A DNA stretch of 64,000 bases from Arbacia lixula. Taxonomy: Eukaryota > Echinodermata > Echinoidea > Arbacioida > Arbaciidae. This document shows positions 24,816-37,100 of the stretch, in pieces. The stretch spans positions 8,202,265 to 8,266,264 of the forward strand of contig OZ022593.1 in assembly GCA_963669155.1 (NCBI GenBank). The letters are read 5' to 3'. The stretch's first letter is position 1. Every line of letters starts with the position of its first letter. A program made the position numbers and the translations under genes. The notes beneath the pieces are model-generated. The model made no database searches, had not been told where the DNA came from, and saw nothing but the letters and a program-made list of their open reading frames with translations.

Positions 24816-26810
24816 TATTTTAAAAGTTTCAAAACAAGCAGTAATATCATAGAACCAGATCAGGTATCACTATAAGTGCTGGTGTTGGTTTTAAGCTTTG
24901 TAAAGTAGGAATCCTTGGATCCCTCCCCCTAAGTCCCTGTGGTTTGAAACCAAAGTCATCCTACAAGCATGATATTCTGTTTCTCCCTTGACACACATAC
25001 TTGGCGATGAAAGGGTGAATGTGGTTTTCCACGTGGCTACGCTGATCATGAGTCAGCAAACTGAAGGGTGAATGCACGCCCTTGAGGTTGGCTTTAAAAG
25101 CCTTGATTCACACTAAAAACAGGAAAATCAGAGAGGCAAAGCAATGGAAAATGGAAGAAAATGTGACAATTAAGATTGATGGCAAATTACACTTTCAACA
25201 ATTGTAACTCTGTTGTGACGCTATACTGTTGTGATGTTAATTAATATATGCAAGATGAGAATGCACTGCACTACATGGCCATACCATAGATGTTATCATC
25301 AGAGTACATTGCTGTTGCATGCCAAGTTTCATGACTTTGCTAAAAAGGACTACCCTAATTTTGAGTTTGTCCACATGATAGTCACACGGTGTTGTGATTC
25401 TTTTATGAAAATCAATGATTTTGTGACAACATCAGATGATTTATTTTGCACCCAAAGAATTAAACCTACACTTAGTACGTGGTCTAAGTCAAACCACCAT
25501 TGTGTATACAGGTCAATGTGTTGAAGATAGATGGGCAAATGTACCATATCTTAGCTTAAACATAAATCAAAGTATTGTGGACTTTATTAAAAAAAAAAAA
25601 AAAAAAAAAAACTCCTCTTCCCAGACATTATATTCCTGTGCCAGACACACTGACGCTCTGTGGGATTAGTGTGTATTGCAAATGGCAAAATGCACACACA
25701 GTACATGCAGATTGAAATGCACGTTACCAGTGCTACCAGTGTAAAAAATGTCTTCAGCGACTCTAAGCCTGTATTGCTACCTTGTTACTTATTTGCTCCA
25801 ATAAGAACAGTGCCTGGGCTCACTCTTTGCTCGGAACAATAAACATAACTCATGGGGGCTCAGGGTGATTTAGCCCCCAATATGCATACAAGAGCCCCCA
25901 AAAATACCCAAAGTGCCCCTGTGAAAAATTTAATTCTGTCATAGGGTGTAATGCATGCCATGGGTCACGATTTTCCTTTCCAAACATCATTCTTGAAAAA
26001 GAAAACTCCCATAGAAAATTTGAAATTTGTTGTGACCACAACCCCAGAATATACAACAATCCTCTTACCGATGAAGATTTATTGTTGAACTCCCAAAGAT
26101 ATGTTCTTGGGCAATCTAATTCTCAGAGCCAATGCCATCTGTTAGCGCTGCGCTAAGTATGCTGTGCGGAGAATAAATTCTAAGTTCAACAATGTCAATG
26201 CTCTGTGTCCAGTACAAAATGAGGGCCCAAGCTAGGAAGAAAAGAATTAGTTTTGTATTTTTCATGCATAGGGTCAGATATTGCTGATCTATGCTGAAGG
26301 ATGAGCTAACTTTAACCAATCACATGCCACTGTATCTGGTAGTGCAGAAGTTTTCCTGACACAGATGGAGTGCATCTCTGATTGATTTGTCTCTTCGACC
26401 CCCACCCCCACCCCCATCCCATCCCTTCCCACCTCTTCATCAGATTGAACATACCTTTTTGTGGGTATAGTGTGATCTAGCCCTTTAATTCTGTGACATT
26501 ACCTGTACTGTGCTAATGGTTCATGTTATCGTCACCTAATTTGTTTGCACTCTGGGGCAAACTTTTGGGGGTTCACCTTTTTGGCAACTTCCCAACACAA
26601 TCTTTGCGGTGTGCATTGTGCTTTGAGTAAATCCCCAACGATCAACAGCAAGAAGGAGGGGGAGGGATATCACAGGAGACATCAACATTAGGCTCGTTTA
26701 CACTCAAAATCCTGCAAAAGAAAATGATCTTTCATCCCACTATTAACACTGGTATTCCATAGGCGAGCATTAATGTCTCTCATCATACGAGTCTTACATT
26801 AGCTACTCAT
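24816..26810. other. No recognised gene; dispersed repeats
   Basis: A repeat copy at 25388-25505 is shared with 23190 and 52785. The segment around CATAGATGTTATCATCAGAG to CCAAGTTTCATGACTT at 25285-25345 resembles 49597-49655. Poly-A20 follows at 25590-25610. Nothing else was identified. Confidence 0.5.
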
Positions 26811-27225
26811 TCATTGACTTGCATTTCATTCAAACTATTGTTGGCATATGAGTGTTTTTACAATGTCATGCCAGCTTATTTGATTGAGTTGTTAAAACAG
26901 TACACGGCAAAAAGAAATCTTTGTTCTTATACGGAAGAACTGCTTGTTATTCAACCAGTCCCGATCTGGTCATATGGTGAAAGCAGTTTCACTTACACTG
27001 CCCCAACCTTGTGGAACAAACTCCCAGAACACTTTAAAAAAATTGATTCAATTGATGATTTGACGCTCACTTGAAAGATGCACATTTAACATCTAATGTA
27101 TGCATTTATGTGGAGACCCAGTACATCTTGTAGCCTGTATCTTGTACTTCTTTCTCTACTAAGCATAGGGACAAACTTAATCTCTACATCTTTGTGTTAT
27201 GCGCTTTATAAGAATGAATAATGCC
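26811..27225 (+). mobile_element. 5'-truncated LINE, reverse transcriptase C-terminus (CR1/L2-like)
   Basis: The frame 26814-27074 contains YNVMPAYLIELLKQYT, a middle segment ending YGESSFTYTAPTLWNKLPEH and a final F-K-I-D-S-I. This follows the layout of the C-terminal tail of CR1/L2/Jockey-type ORF2 (L..L.P.YL..LL ... APxLWNxLP ... SI..FK). It ends with a TGCGCTTTATAAGAATGAATAATG tail. It is only a remnant, so any activity is lost. Confidence 0.8.
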
Positions 27226-27231
27226 AAATAT

Positions 27232-27432
27232 GTTACTCATTGCGGATAAATGGCTACTGATAAACGTTTGTCTCGCAATGTAAGGTAAACGGAATCGAAA
27301 AGATCACGACGTTTCGTGCGCCGATGCAACACTTCAGCAGGTGTGATACAAAATTGTAGTAAGTAGGGGTTTAGATACCCTATGGTCAGTGCAGCGCACT
27401 AACTGAAATCTGCTCATAAATGGTCCAATACT
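27232..27432. repeat. Dispersed repeat, partner at 44441-44640
   Basis: TTACTCATTGCGGATAAATG, then GGTAAACGGAATCGAAAAGA, GACGTTTCGTGCGCCG and CTGCTCATAAATGGTCC occur in the same order at 44441, roughly 90% alike by eye. It begins within 10 bases of the LINE tail. Confidence 0.75.
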
Positions 27433-29470
27433 AATATATAAGAATCACTAATTATTTGCAGTATTAGTATCATTTACCCTGGATAAACATAATGTTGTTT
27501 CAAGCAAAGTTAGAAAATGTGCTCTCCAGTTTACAAGTGGGAATAGTTTCCTAGCAACTCTCATGTTATACGCCAGGGAATTAAAAAAAAAATTGTGATT
27601 TTTCGCTACAAATGTGACTGGCCCTCTTGCGATGATGAATTCCCTGGTGTCGAAAAGCCTCAGCCTTTGATCCCAAGTGACGTTTCCTGGTCGAGTGTTC
27701 CAGGACTTCACTCTGCCTGCCGTGGTTTGGACCACCCAGACTGTCGATCATTCCAGATGTCTTATCCTGCTAGCGGCTCCCCAATCATTTGTCTTCAACG
27801 ATGGCTTCCCTTGGCATTTCCCCAACGCTTTTCCCCTACAACACCTCAGCTCTCTCTGGATATGTTTTCCCCCTGCTCTCTCCCCTGCATCGTCCATCAA
27901 GTACCTCTGAATATGACACTCTGCACTATCAACATGGTGTTTTGTTATGCGAACACAATGTAAAAGGGACCCTTTGGAATTGTGTCCGCATAAGAAAAGA
28001 CCATACTTGTTCATAGTGCTGGGCTATATCTCATCTTGTATGGAAGCGCTTTGTGTCTGTCTTTGCCTTCTTTCTCAAATGGAAACCATCCTCACAAAAA
28101 TAATTGAATGATGAGTCCTTTTCCACTCTCCCCTGCATTCTTCTTAGTATATGACGCTCTAGGCTGAATCGCATCTTGTATGATCAGCGCTATGTATCTT
28201 CCACTGCCCTTGTCTCTCTACTGTTGGCATTTCCCGCAAAACCATGTGCAAAGCAATGAACATGTTACACCTCTATCCTCTTTCCTCTTCACCTTTCAAT
28301 CAAGTTTTCAAGAATATGACATCATAGGTTAAATTATGTCTATTACCGGTATCCTACTAATTTCTACCTTTGATGATGTCACAGGGGGAAACTTGAGTTG
28401 GAAGATATTTTGGAGGCGGGGCTTATCAGTGCTGAGAAAAAATATAGAAAAATGATTTTAAAATATAGGACACATATTTCCATTGAACAGTTTGTGACTT
28501 TGTTATATACATATTAAGTTGCATCAACAGAAGTCAACATATATTTTGATGACAGGGGCCCTTTAAAATATTCTGGCTCTTCCGGAAACATGAAGCCAGT
28601 ATATCACACTGTGAGATTGTTTGATTGTTCTTCCCTTTCTTTTATAACATGTGTGTTCATGTAAGACTTATGAAACTATTATCAAATATATTCATGATGC
28701 TTCTATATATCAAATTGTTGTATTGCCTTGTAACGATCTAAGCGCCCCTAGCAATTAAGCCATCCCAACAAAACATATAAAAAGATATCAACAAGGTGTT
28801 TCTTTATTCACTCCCCCCTTCATTCTTGCATTTCACAATATTAACATGTGGACTCCCAGGTTACCTCATGCCCATAGTTATAACACTGTTGAAACCTAGT
28901 TCCCAACCAGGGGTATGGGTTAAACCCCATCCCCCCCCCCCCCCACCCCACCCTCACCCATTCCTTCTCCTCTTATTCTTATAGACACGTGAACCATGTG
29001 TTTCCTCAAATCTGACTCAATCCTGAAAACACATCTTAAGTTATCATTGTGGATGTGCAAAGAAAAGAGCAGCATAAGTAAATTTACTCTCTGTACTGTG
29101 TATTTCTGTATAATCTGTTTCACTTGTTCGTATATACAGTTTATACATGAATGTTTTCATAAGAATTCAAAACAAAGAACTTGACATCTGATATTGAAAC
29201 TTCATTGATGTTCATGTTATTTTATGCATTTCACCTTATCCTGGTCAAAGCATCACATGCAAACTTTAATATATACTGTCACTTGAAAGAGCAGAGTTGA
29301 ATGAATTTGACATGAAATCAATGTTCACGAGCTGCGGCTTTATCCTGGTGTCATGGCAACTAGTCATAAAGAGAGCATGTCTCACATACTCGATGTGTAA
29401 TTCAGGCTGGCTTCCGAGGTCATGCTTCTTCAAAAGTGCAGGGAAAAGAGCATTCCAGTATTCTCGTGAT
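27433..29470. other. No recognised gene; degenerate repeats
   Basis: Related segments near 27870-28060 and 28125-28215 share CTCTCCCCTGCAT and CATCTTGTATG...AGCGCT. A C16 tract lies near 28929. Open frames at 27448-27735 (minus), 27595-27963 and 27748-28014 overlap on both strands and show no domain. Confidence 0.45.
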
Positions 29471-29633
29471 CTGGGGCCCATTTTATAAAAAGTTGCTATG
29501 ATAGCAACTCTTGCTGTAATGTCAACTACTATGACAACAGTGAAAACTCTGCTCCCTGATTGGCTCTTCCAATGAAAGTTGACATTCCAGCAAGAGTTGC
29601 TATCATAGCAACTTTTTATGAAATGGGCCCCAG
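29471..29633. mobile_element. Foldback MITE with GGGGCCCATTT ends
   Basis: The inverted arms CTGGGGCCCATTTTATAAAA and AAAGTTGCTATGATAGCAAC face GTTGCTATCATAGCAACTTT and ATGAAATGGGCCCCAG around a ~60-base centre. It is 163 bp and non-coding. Such GGGCCC..TTATAAAA foldbacks are common in marine deuterostome genomes (from memory). Confidence 0.85.
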
Positions 29634-29894
29634 ATATATCAGAACCTTTATGGGGCAGGGGTACTCTGAGCAGATTTTGAGTAATGCCATTATCCCATAC
29701 ATATTTGTGGCATTTTCTGATGCACGCATTCACGAAAACTTTGACGACAAATATATATACCAGTACACATTACTCATAACTTTCTGTACATCTGTATGTC
29801 GCCTGACTTAAAACTTTACACAGAGCGAGAAAATATGGTACTGTCTTAGATGAGGAATGTAAAGCGCCTTACAATAATCAAGGGCACTGGTACT
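29634..29894. other. Nothing recognised
   Basis: Short AT-rich spacer between the MITE and the minisatellite. Confidence 0.5.
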
Positions 29895-30555
29895 AGGTGC
29901 AATACTAGGTGCAATACCATCCCAGTCTAGCTATTTGTGCAAGCTTCAAGGATTATGGCTTCTAGTATCAAGTAATACCAGTACCAGATGCAATACCAGT
30001 AATTGGTGCAATACCAGTACCAGATGCAGTGCCAGGTGCAATACAGTACTAGGCGCACGACCAGTACCAGGTGCAATACCAGTACCAGGTGCAATACCAG
30101 TACCAGATGCAGTACCAGTTGCAATACCAGTACCAGATGCAGTACCAGTTGCAATACCAGTACCAGATGCAGTACCAGCTGCAATACCAGTACATGAACT
30201 AGGTGCACTGCCAGTAATACATGCAATACCAGTACCAGGTACAATACCAGTACCAGATGCAGTACCAGCTGCAATACCAGTACATGTACTAGGCGCACTA
30301 CCAGTAACACATGCAACACCAATACCAGGTACAATACCAGTAATATCTGCAATACCAGTACCAGATGCAGTACTAGGTGCAGTACCAGTACCAGGTGTAA
30401 TACCAGTAATACATGCAATACCAATACCAGGTACAATACCAGTACCACATGCAATACCATTACCATGCGCAATACCAGTACCAGGCTCAATACCAGAAAT
30501 ATGTGCAATACCAGTACCAGGTGCAATACCAGTACCACGTGCAATACCAGCTGTG
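29895..30555. repeat. GCAATACCAGTACCAGGT minisatellite
   Basis: About 35 variant units of 18-19 bases, alternating GCAATACCAGTACCAGAT and GCAGTACCAG types. It reads open on both strands (Ala-Ile-Pro-Val-Pro on plus, Val-Leu-His-Leu on minus), which is explained by the 18-base period. It may lie in or near the RUFY 3' UTR. Confidence 0.9.
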
Positions 30556-31019
30556 TGACCGATGGCAGTCTTTCTGTTGAATAATCCAGGGCTATGCGTG
30601 GCATATCACCACCTATTCCACTATATGCAACAGGTGTCATACACCAGTGTCTCATAGATAAACAAAAACGTTTCCACACCTTCCAGATCAGAAAATACTG
30701 GGTATTTTTCCTGATCTGAGAGGTGTGGATGTACCTAAGGAGGGCTCTTGGCTACCATTAGACGCTTACGATTAGACATGAGTTGCAATATAAGCAGCGT
30801 GAGGAATAATGTCAAGGTTTGCCTGGCATATCACCACATATTCCACTACAGCTGTAATACACCAGTATCTCTAATACATACAGGGTGCTCTAAGCTACCA
30901 TACATAAGGCGCTGGAAAAGAGATGAGAGCTGCTTGATAGACGGCATGGGGCAAGAATGGACTTCTTACACTACATATATCTTCTCTCTTTCTCTTTCTC
31001 TCTCTCTCTCTCTCCCGGC
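30556..31019. other. Presumed RUFY 3' flank/UTR with a small duplication
   Basis: The block GCATATCACCACCTATTCCACTA at 30601 recurs at 30827 with ACACCAGTRTCTC following, so a ~220-base duplication is likely. (CT)n occurs at 30988-31013. No poly(A) signal could be assigned confidently on the minus strand. Confidence 0.4.
30674..30728. repeat. Imperfect 55-bp hairpin
   Basis: CCACACCTTCCAGATCAG pairs with CTGATCTGAGAGGTGTGG around AAAATACTGGGTATTTTTC, whose AAAATAC/GTATTTT also pair. It would form a near-continuous stem if transcribed and lies within 350 bases of the RUFY stop codon. Confidence 0.65.
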
Positions 31020-31163
31020 TCATCTGGTGGTGGCCGAGTAGCGCTGGAGCAACTCGGTGTGACAGGTGTCGCAGACGCGGACCGGCTTGGCCGAGGAAGG
31101 CAGGGGCATCAGGTTGTCTGAGCAGGGCCCGCAGAAGATTCCCCCGCAGTTCCTGCAGTGATG
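31020..31163 (-). CDS. RUFY: RUFY exon 14 (FYVE second half, stop codon)
   Basis: The acceptor is CTCTGCAG|CATC and the stop codon is TGA at 31022-31020. It encodes [20 protein letters not shown] then [20 protein letters not shown] and RYSATTR. With the RRK of exon 13 it completes the basic R(R/K)HHCRxCG PI3P-binding patch, and it supplies CxxC pairs two to four and the VRVC signature. No FYVE residue appears to be missing. The 3' UTR and poly(A) site were not resolved. Confidence 0.96.
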   Translation of the reverse strand, partial: HHCRNCGGIFCGPCSDNLMPLPSSAKPVRVCDTCHTELLQRYSATTR

Positions 31164-34100
31164 CTGCAGAGGAATGAAAAAAAAATGTTTATTTGTGGGT
31201 TTGAAGTTTGACGTTTTGAAGTTTATTTATTATTTCTGACGACCCCTTTCGAGGTATGAGAAATACATAGTAACCTTTACAATACAATTTGTAATATACA
31301 CATATGTTTTCTTCCAGAAAAAGAAAAAAAAAGAAAGAAAAGAAAACAGTTTTGAAATACATGTACATGTAATAGTATTTGCAATATTTACCAGTATTCA
31401 CAGAAGCAATGTATTACATTTCATAACATAGGCCTATAAGAAATTTTGAAACAATTTATTTCTTAAATTTCACCATTATGACTTTAATGAACTTAGCAAG
31501 TTGTGATAAGAGTTGTGATCTCAACAATCGCTGTTTTAAGCAAAACAGCTCCACATTAAAGGAAGTGTTGCCCTTCTGTGGCACAAAAAAAAAATACAAT
31601 TATAAAAATATCACGAGCTGGACACTGACTTTAAGCTGAATTATACTGATGAGTAGATTTTCAGTCAATAGCCTAGAGGTGTGAGATTACAACAGAGCAC
31701 ATCGTTGTTTTCCATACCTTCATTACAAAAGTCTTAAACCTTTGCATGCACCACAGGAATAAAATATCATGTCCTTTTATTGAGCTAGTAAACTTAGTAG
31801 TAATGTCCTTTTAGTTAACTAGTAAACTTAGTAGTAATGCCCTTTTAGTGAACTATTAAACTTCATAGTAATGTCCTTTTAGTAAACTATTAAACTTCAT
31901 AGTAATGTCATTTTAGTGAACTATACTCAGGGGGAAAGAACACACAAGACTTTGATTGCCAGCAGCCCACTGGTATGCCTCCACCGTCCTGTGCAAACAC
32001 TGAAATATTGCCAAAATCTTGAATATTTAGTAAAATTTTCATATTCCTCTAATGCATGGAAAACTTGTTACTTGGCTATGAAATGCAACTCAATTGAGAG
32101 AGGCTTGAGATATATCATCATTGCCTCAAATTTGGTGATATTTGGTCAAATATTTCACAATCTATCACATGAACAGCAACATTTCACAGTTTGACCTTGA
32201 CCTGTGACCTTTCTGAACCACAAAAGAATCACTTACTTGTCATGTCATGTATCATCATCGTACTAAGTTTGATGAAATTCAGTATATTATTTCTCAAGTT
32301 ATCATGTAAAACACTATATCTTAGGATTTGACCCTGACTTTGACATGTGACCTTTGACCAATAATGACCCAAACTATGATCAGTTAAGTGTCCTCTAAAT
32401 ATATCATCATTGTACAAAGTTGGATAAATTTTGATCAATCACTTAAAGAGTTACCATTCAAAAAGGGAAATTTGACCTTGACCTATGACCTTTGGTGATG
32501 ACTGACCTTTCTCCTGGCCACTGAGAAGGCTGCCTCGCACATCATGCAGCTCTTGACGTCCTTGTCATCGGCCCAGACTCGTCCTTCTGCTGACTGAACC
32601 ACCTCCTTCATGTTGTCCATCCTCAGCTGGGACCTGAAGAGATCATTAAAAGAGATCGTAATAACCATCTGTTCATTTATCACCACATGACTACCACATC
32701 CACACACTCACCCAGCTTAGATATCATTTGTTTGTCTTCTCGTCACTTAATGACCGAGTTTGAATGCCACTCATCCTCATGATCATCACTATGACTATCA
32801 CCACCACTCACTAACTGGTGTATGATCCCGTCTCCACTTTTATCCTCATCATTATCACCGTAATCTTCTACATGACTATCACACCCAACTCAATCTCTGT
32901 CAAGGCCTTCTCCTGCTTATGGCACGTCTTTCCAACCTCCACTTTCATCATCATCATCATCATCATTATCAACGTCATCAACATCATCATCATCATCATC
33001 ATTATAGTCAACATTAACACTGTCAGCTCTGACTACTACACCATTTGTTCACTGAGTTTGGATCTCATCTCCACTAGGGCCTTCTCCTACTCTTCTGAAG
33101 CTCCACTTTCAACATCATCACCACTGTCATCAAAACCATCACCATCATCATCATCATCATCATCACCATTATCATCATCACCATTACTGCAACCATCACC
33201 ACTCACACACATAGTTTGGATCCCATCTCTGTCAGGGCCATCTTCTACACTTCCCAAGCTCCACTTTCTTCCTCATCATTCTCATCATTCTCATCATCAT
33301 CACCATTATCACCATGACTACCTCCATCACCATCATCATCACCATGACTACCTCCATCACCATCATCATCCCCATGACTACCTCCATCACCATCATCATC
33401 ACCATGACTACCTCCATCACCATCATTATCACCATGACTACCTCCATCACCATCATCATTGTCACTATCATCATCATCATCACCATAATCATTGTCACTA
33501 TCATCATCATCACCATGTCTACCATCACAACTCACTCGCTGAGTTTGGATCCCATTTCCGTCAGGGCCACCTCCTGTTCTTGACACGTCTTTCCGAGCTC
33601 CTCGTGCCTTCCTGTGAGCGCCACCAGCTCCTTGCGGAGTGTGACGACCTCCGAGACCTCCATCTTGAGCTGAGTCACCAGCGTCTTCTCTTGCTCAATC
33701 TCCCGCTGCAACGTGGCCCGCCACTCTCCCTCAACCTGCAAGTCAGCAGCTAGCTTGGAGCTGTGCATTATGGGAAGAAGAGAAGATGATTTGCTATTTT
33801 AATTCATTCATTACTATATTCATTTATTCATTCACATCTTCAAGCTAAACAATTGTGTGAAAAAGAGGAATATTGTATTTCATTGATAGAACTTCTTCTC
33901 CACATGCATGTTCGTAGCTAGCTTGGAGCTGGGGCATGATGGGAAAGAAGAGTGATGATTATATTCATATTCTTCTGAGCATCATGGGAAAAAGAAAATC
34001 ATTTTATTTAATTCCTGTAACGCCCCTCCGCCTACAGATATGCAGCTAGCTAGGAGCTGTGACATGATGGGGAAAAAGGAAAGGTTAACTTTTGTAATGC

Positions 34101-37100
34101 ATGTCCATTAGAATGGGAAAACGTGAAGATGAATGAATATCTTTATTCATTTATTATTATATATATTCATTTATTCCTTCACATCTTCAAGCTGAAGAAT
34201 TGTGGGGGGAAAAGGGAGTAAAGTATTTCATTTAAAGAACTCCTCTACCACCTTCGGGTCCGCAGCTAGCTTAGAGCTGGGGCATGATGGGAAAGAAGAA
34301 GGAACAATTATTATATTCATATTCCTCAGAAGCATCATGAGAAAAAGAGAATCAATCTATTTAATTCACGTAACGCCCCCTCCGTCCACATGTCCGCAGC
34401 AATCTTGGAGCTGAGGCATTATGGGAAAGACAAAGTTGATTTGATTTATTCAGCCATTTATTCATTTGTTTATTCACATCTCCAAGTTGGAGCCTCATCG
34501 GAAAAGGACAGTCATTTTATTCCATTCTGAAACGCCCTCCCCTCCACTCTCAGTTCCGCAACTATCTTGGAACTGGGGCATGATGGGAAAGAGGAAAGAT
34601 TATTTTATTCAAGTATATGCACATATTTCAACTAATTCATCTTGGGAAATTGTATTTTATTTAAATCATGTAGCACATCCACTGGTGCATGATTGTGAAA
34701 GGGAAAGAAGATTATTTGAATAAAATAATTTCATTTATAAAGCTATTCTTCTACATCAACGTAACATGCACAGGATCACTTTCTCAAACAAAGGGGATAC
34801 AGATAAAATGCAAATAGGCAGAAGGAACAACACAATTTAACATATATCAATAAATGTACAAGGCATAACTATGTTTTGTCATAAACCAGATAACAAAGAG
34901 AAAAAAATATATTGTAAATATCAGTATCAGTATATTTTTGTCCAATAATGATATTATGCAGAAATGGATAATAGGGATAGAAAGATGTATAAGAAGCCAA
35001 GACGCTTGTGAAAAAAATACAACAATCTTGCTATTTGATTTATCTGACAAAAGAAATAATCCTGTCCCAATAATAATAATAATAATTGATGTTAATTATA
35101 GTTTTTAATCATGATAATCATAACAGGAATGGAAGAAAAATACAAGGGCTTTGACTTATAAGGAATTGCGATTTATCTGAGTAACTTGCAAGTCCAATCC
35201 CCGATGTCTAATGTACAGAGTAACAATTGCGATCAATTGCAAGTCAGGTTGCAATCCATCGCAAACCTTTATAAGACAAGGACAAGGACAAGGACACAAA
35301 AATCTTGCATCCACATAATGGCGGAATCAACCAACAGTTGTCACTAGTGATTTATATATATTTACAACTTCACCCCAAAAAGAGTTTAACAAATTGAACA
35401 AACAAGTTCAATCTCAATCCACTAGTCTGAATAAATAAACACAAGTGTCTTGCCTCCAAATAATGTTGTAAGCTCGCTAAAACTGTCAGAAATAATATAT
35501 GCATTTACAACTTCTCCCCAGCATAATTGTTTTAATTGAAAAACAAACGAAGTTCAGTCTCATACCATTTTGCGTCTCTCTCCGCGATCTGCATTCCCAG
35601 CTTGCGCGCCGTTTCGGCCGCGGCTTGCGTTTGCTGCTGAGCCCCCCGAAGTCTGAACTCACGAACGAACGAATGCACAAGGGACGCAAGGGAAGCCACG
35701 CAGGGGGAGGGGCCAAGACAAGAGGATCGCCATGCCAACCAAGGATCGAGCAGCACATCAAGGGCCATACATTTGTGGTGGTGGTGGTGGTGGGAGGTTG
35801 GTAATATGCATATACAGAAAAAATAAGAAAGGGACAAAGGAGAAATCATAAATAAGAAATGATACAGCGATGAATGTGCACACATACAGACACGTAGAAC
35901 ATTGAGAGGCTAAGGGGTAGAAGAGGTAATGATTTAGGGCTGTAATCATGGCGGAACCGTTCTGCAGATATCCTTGAGTGTGGATTTTGTTTAATTTCAA
36001 CGATTTTAGCACATTGGTGTGATTCCTTTGTGGTACCCTGAAATCAAATGAGACTTGGACCCATGTTTATGGCAGAATGGTACCCCATCAATTACAGGGG
36101 TGTTTCACCAAGCTGTTCGTAAGCTACAAACGACTGTACACACGACTGGTGACCCCTTCTTGTCCTAAATGAGATTGGTTCCTGTTTTAACCTAGCGGGA
36201 GTGAGTTTCCAACAATCCTAATCAAATTTTACAAATTATGATTTTTGTATTAAGACGCTTGTCAACAACAAGAATTTTAATTCATGAAGATCAGATTTCA
36301 ACTTTAGCAGATGGGCATCAAAATCACTGATAATCTGATTTAGCAGAGGAAAGGGTAACCAGTCATGCGTAAAGATGTTCTTAGCTTAAGAACAGCTTGG
36401 TGAAACACCTCCTTGGTGTCGTTAGACCTCACCACTTTTCCCCCTTACTTTCAACATAACATCAGTCATTTTCACTGGATTTGTCTTTTTGTACCGGATG
36501 TTTTAATTCATTATTGGCTTTTGGAGAAGGCTACTATTTATCTTTGTCTGTCAGAAAACTTTAAACTGAGCCTGCATGCACAGCCAGCAAAATCTGTGAA
36601 TAAGACTAGCCATTGAATAAGAGCTGCCCAATGTTATTTCAGACTGACACATACTAGGCACTCACTGACAGTCAGCTCAATTTAGCCCTCAGCACAGCCT
36701 AGACCAATTATTGAAGAGATAACATGCCCTTCAGTATAAATAGTCTCAATTTGCAGACCTTGTGCCTCAACAGCCTGACAAATAGTGTAAGCCTCTCACT
36801 CCCATAGACAAAAAAATAGTGTTGCAATCGGCATGTGACTAGCATTGTTTGGTACTTTGAGGGTTAAATTCCTTCCAAAAAAATAGTGCACATACGTTTT
36901 CAATTATTGTAACTTACCATCAATGGTAACTATCATGAGGGCAGCACTAGGTACAATAATGAGAGCTCAATGGATGTTGCCATGGTAGTTACCATAGATG
37001 GTACAATAATTAAAAACCTAACATGGCTCAGGGCCATAGCTCAACAGCTATTGCAACTCACTTATGATTGTAACTTCGGCAAAACACCTACAATGCTCAG

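Noticed and set aside
29927-30679. 250-codon Val-Leu-His frame (minus) and 207-codon frame (plus)
   Set aside because: Both come from the 18-base minisatellite. Neither carries non-repetitive coding sequence.
32818-33753. 311-codon plus-strand frame crossing exon 12
   Set aside because: It is mostly CAT repeats and antisense of exon 12. The minus-strand RUFY frame is the supported one.
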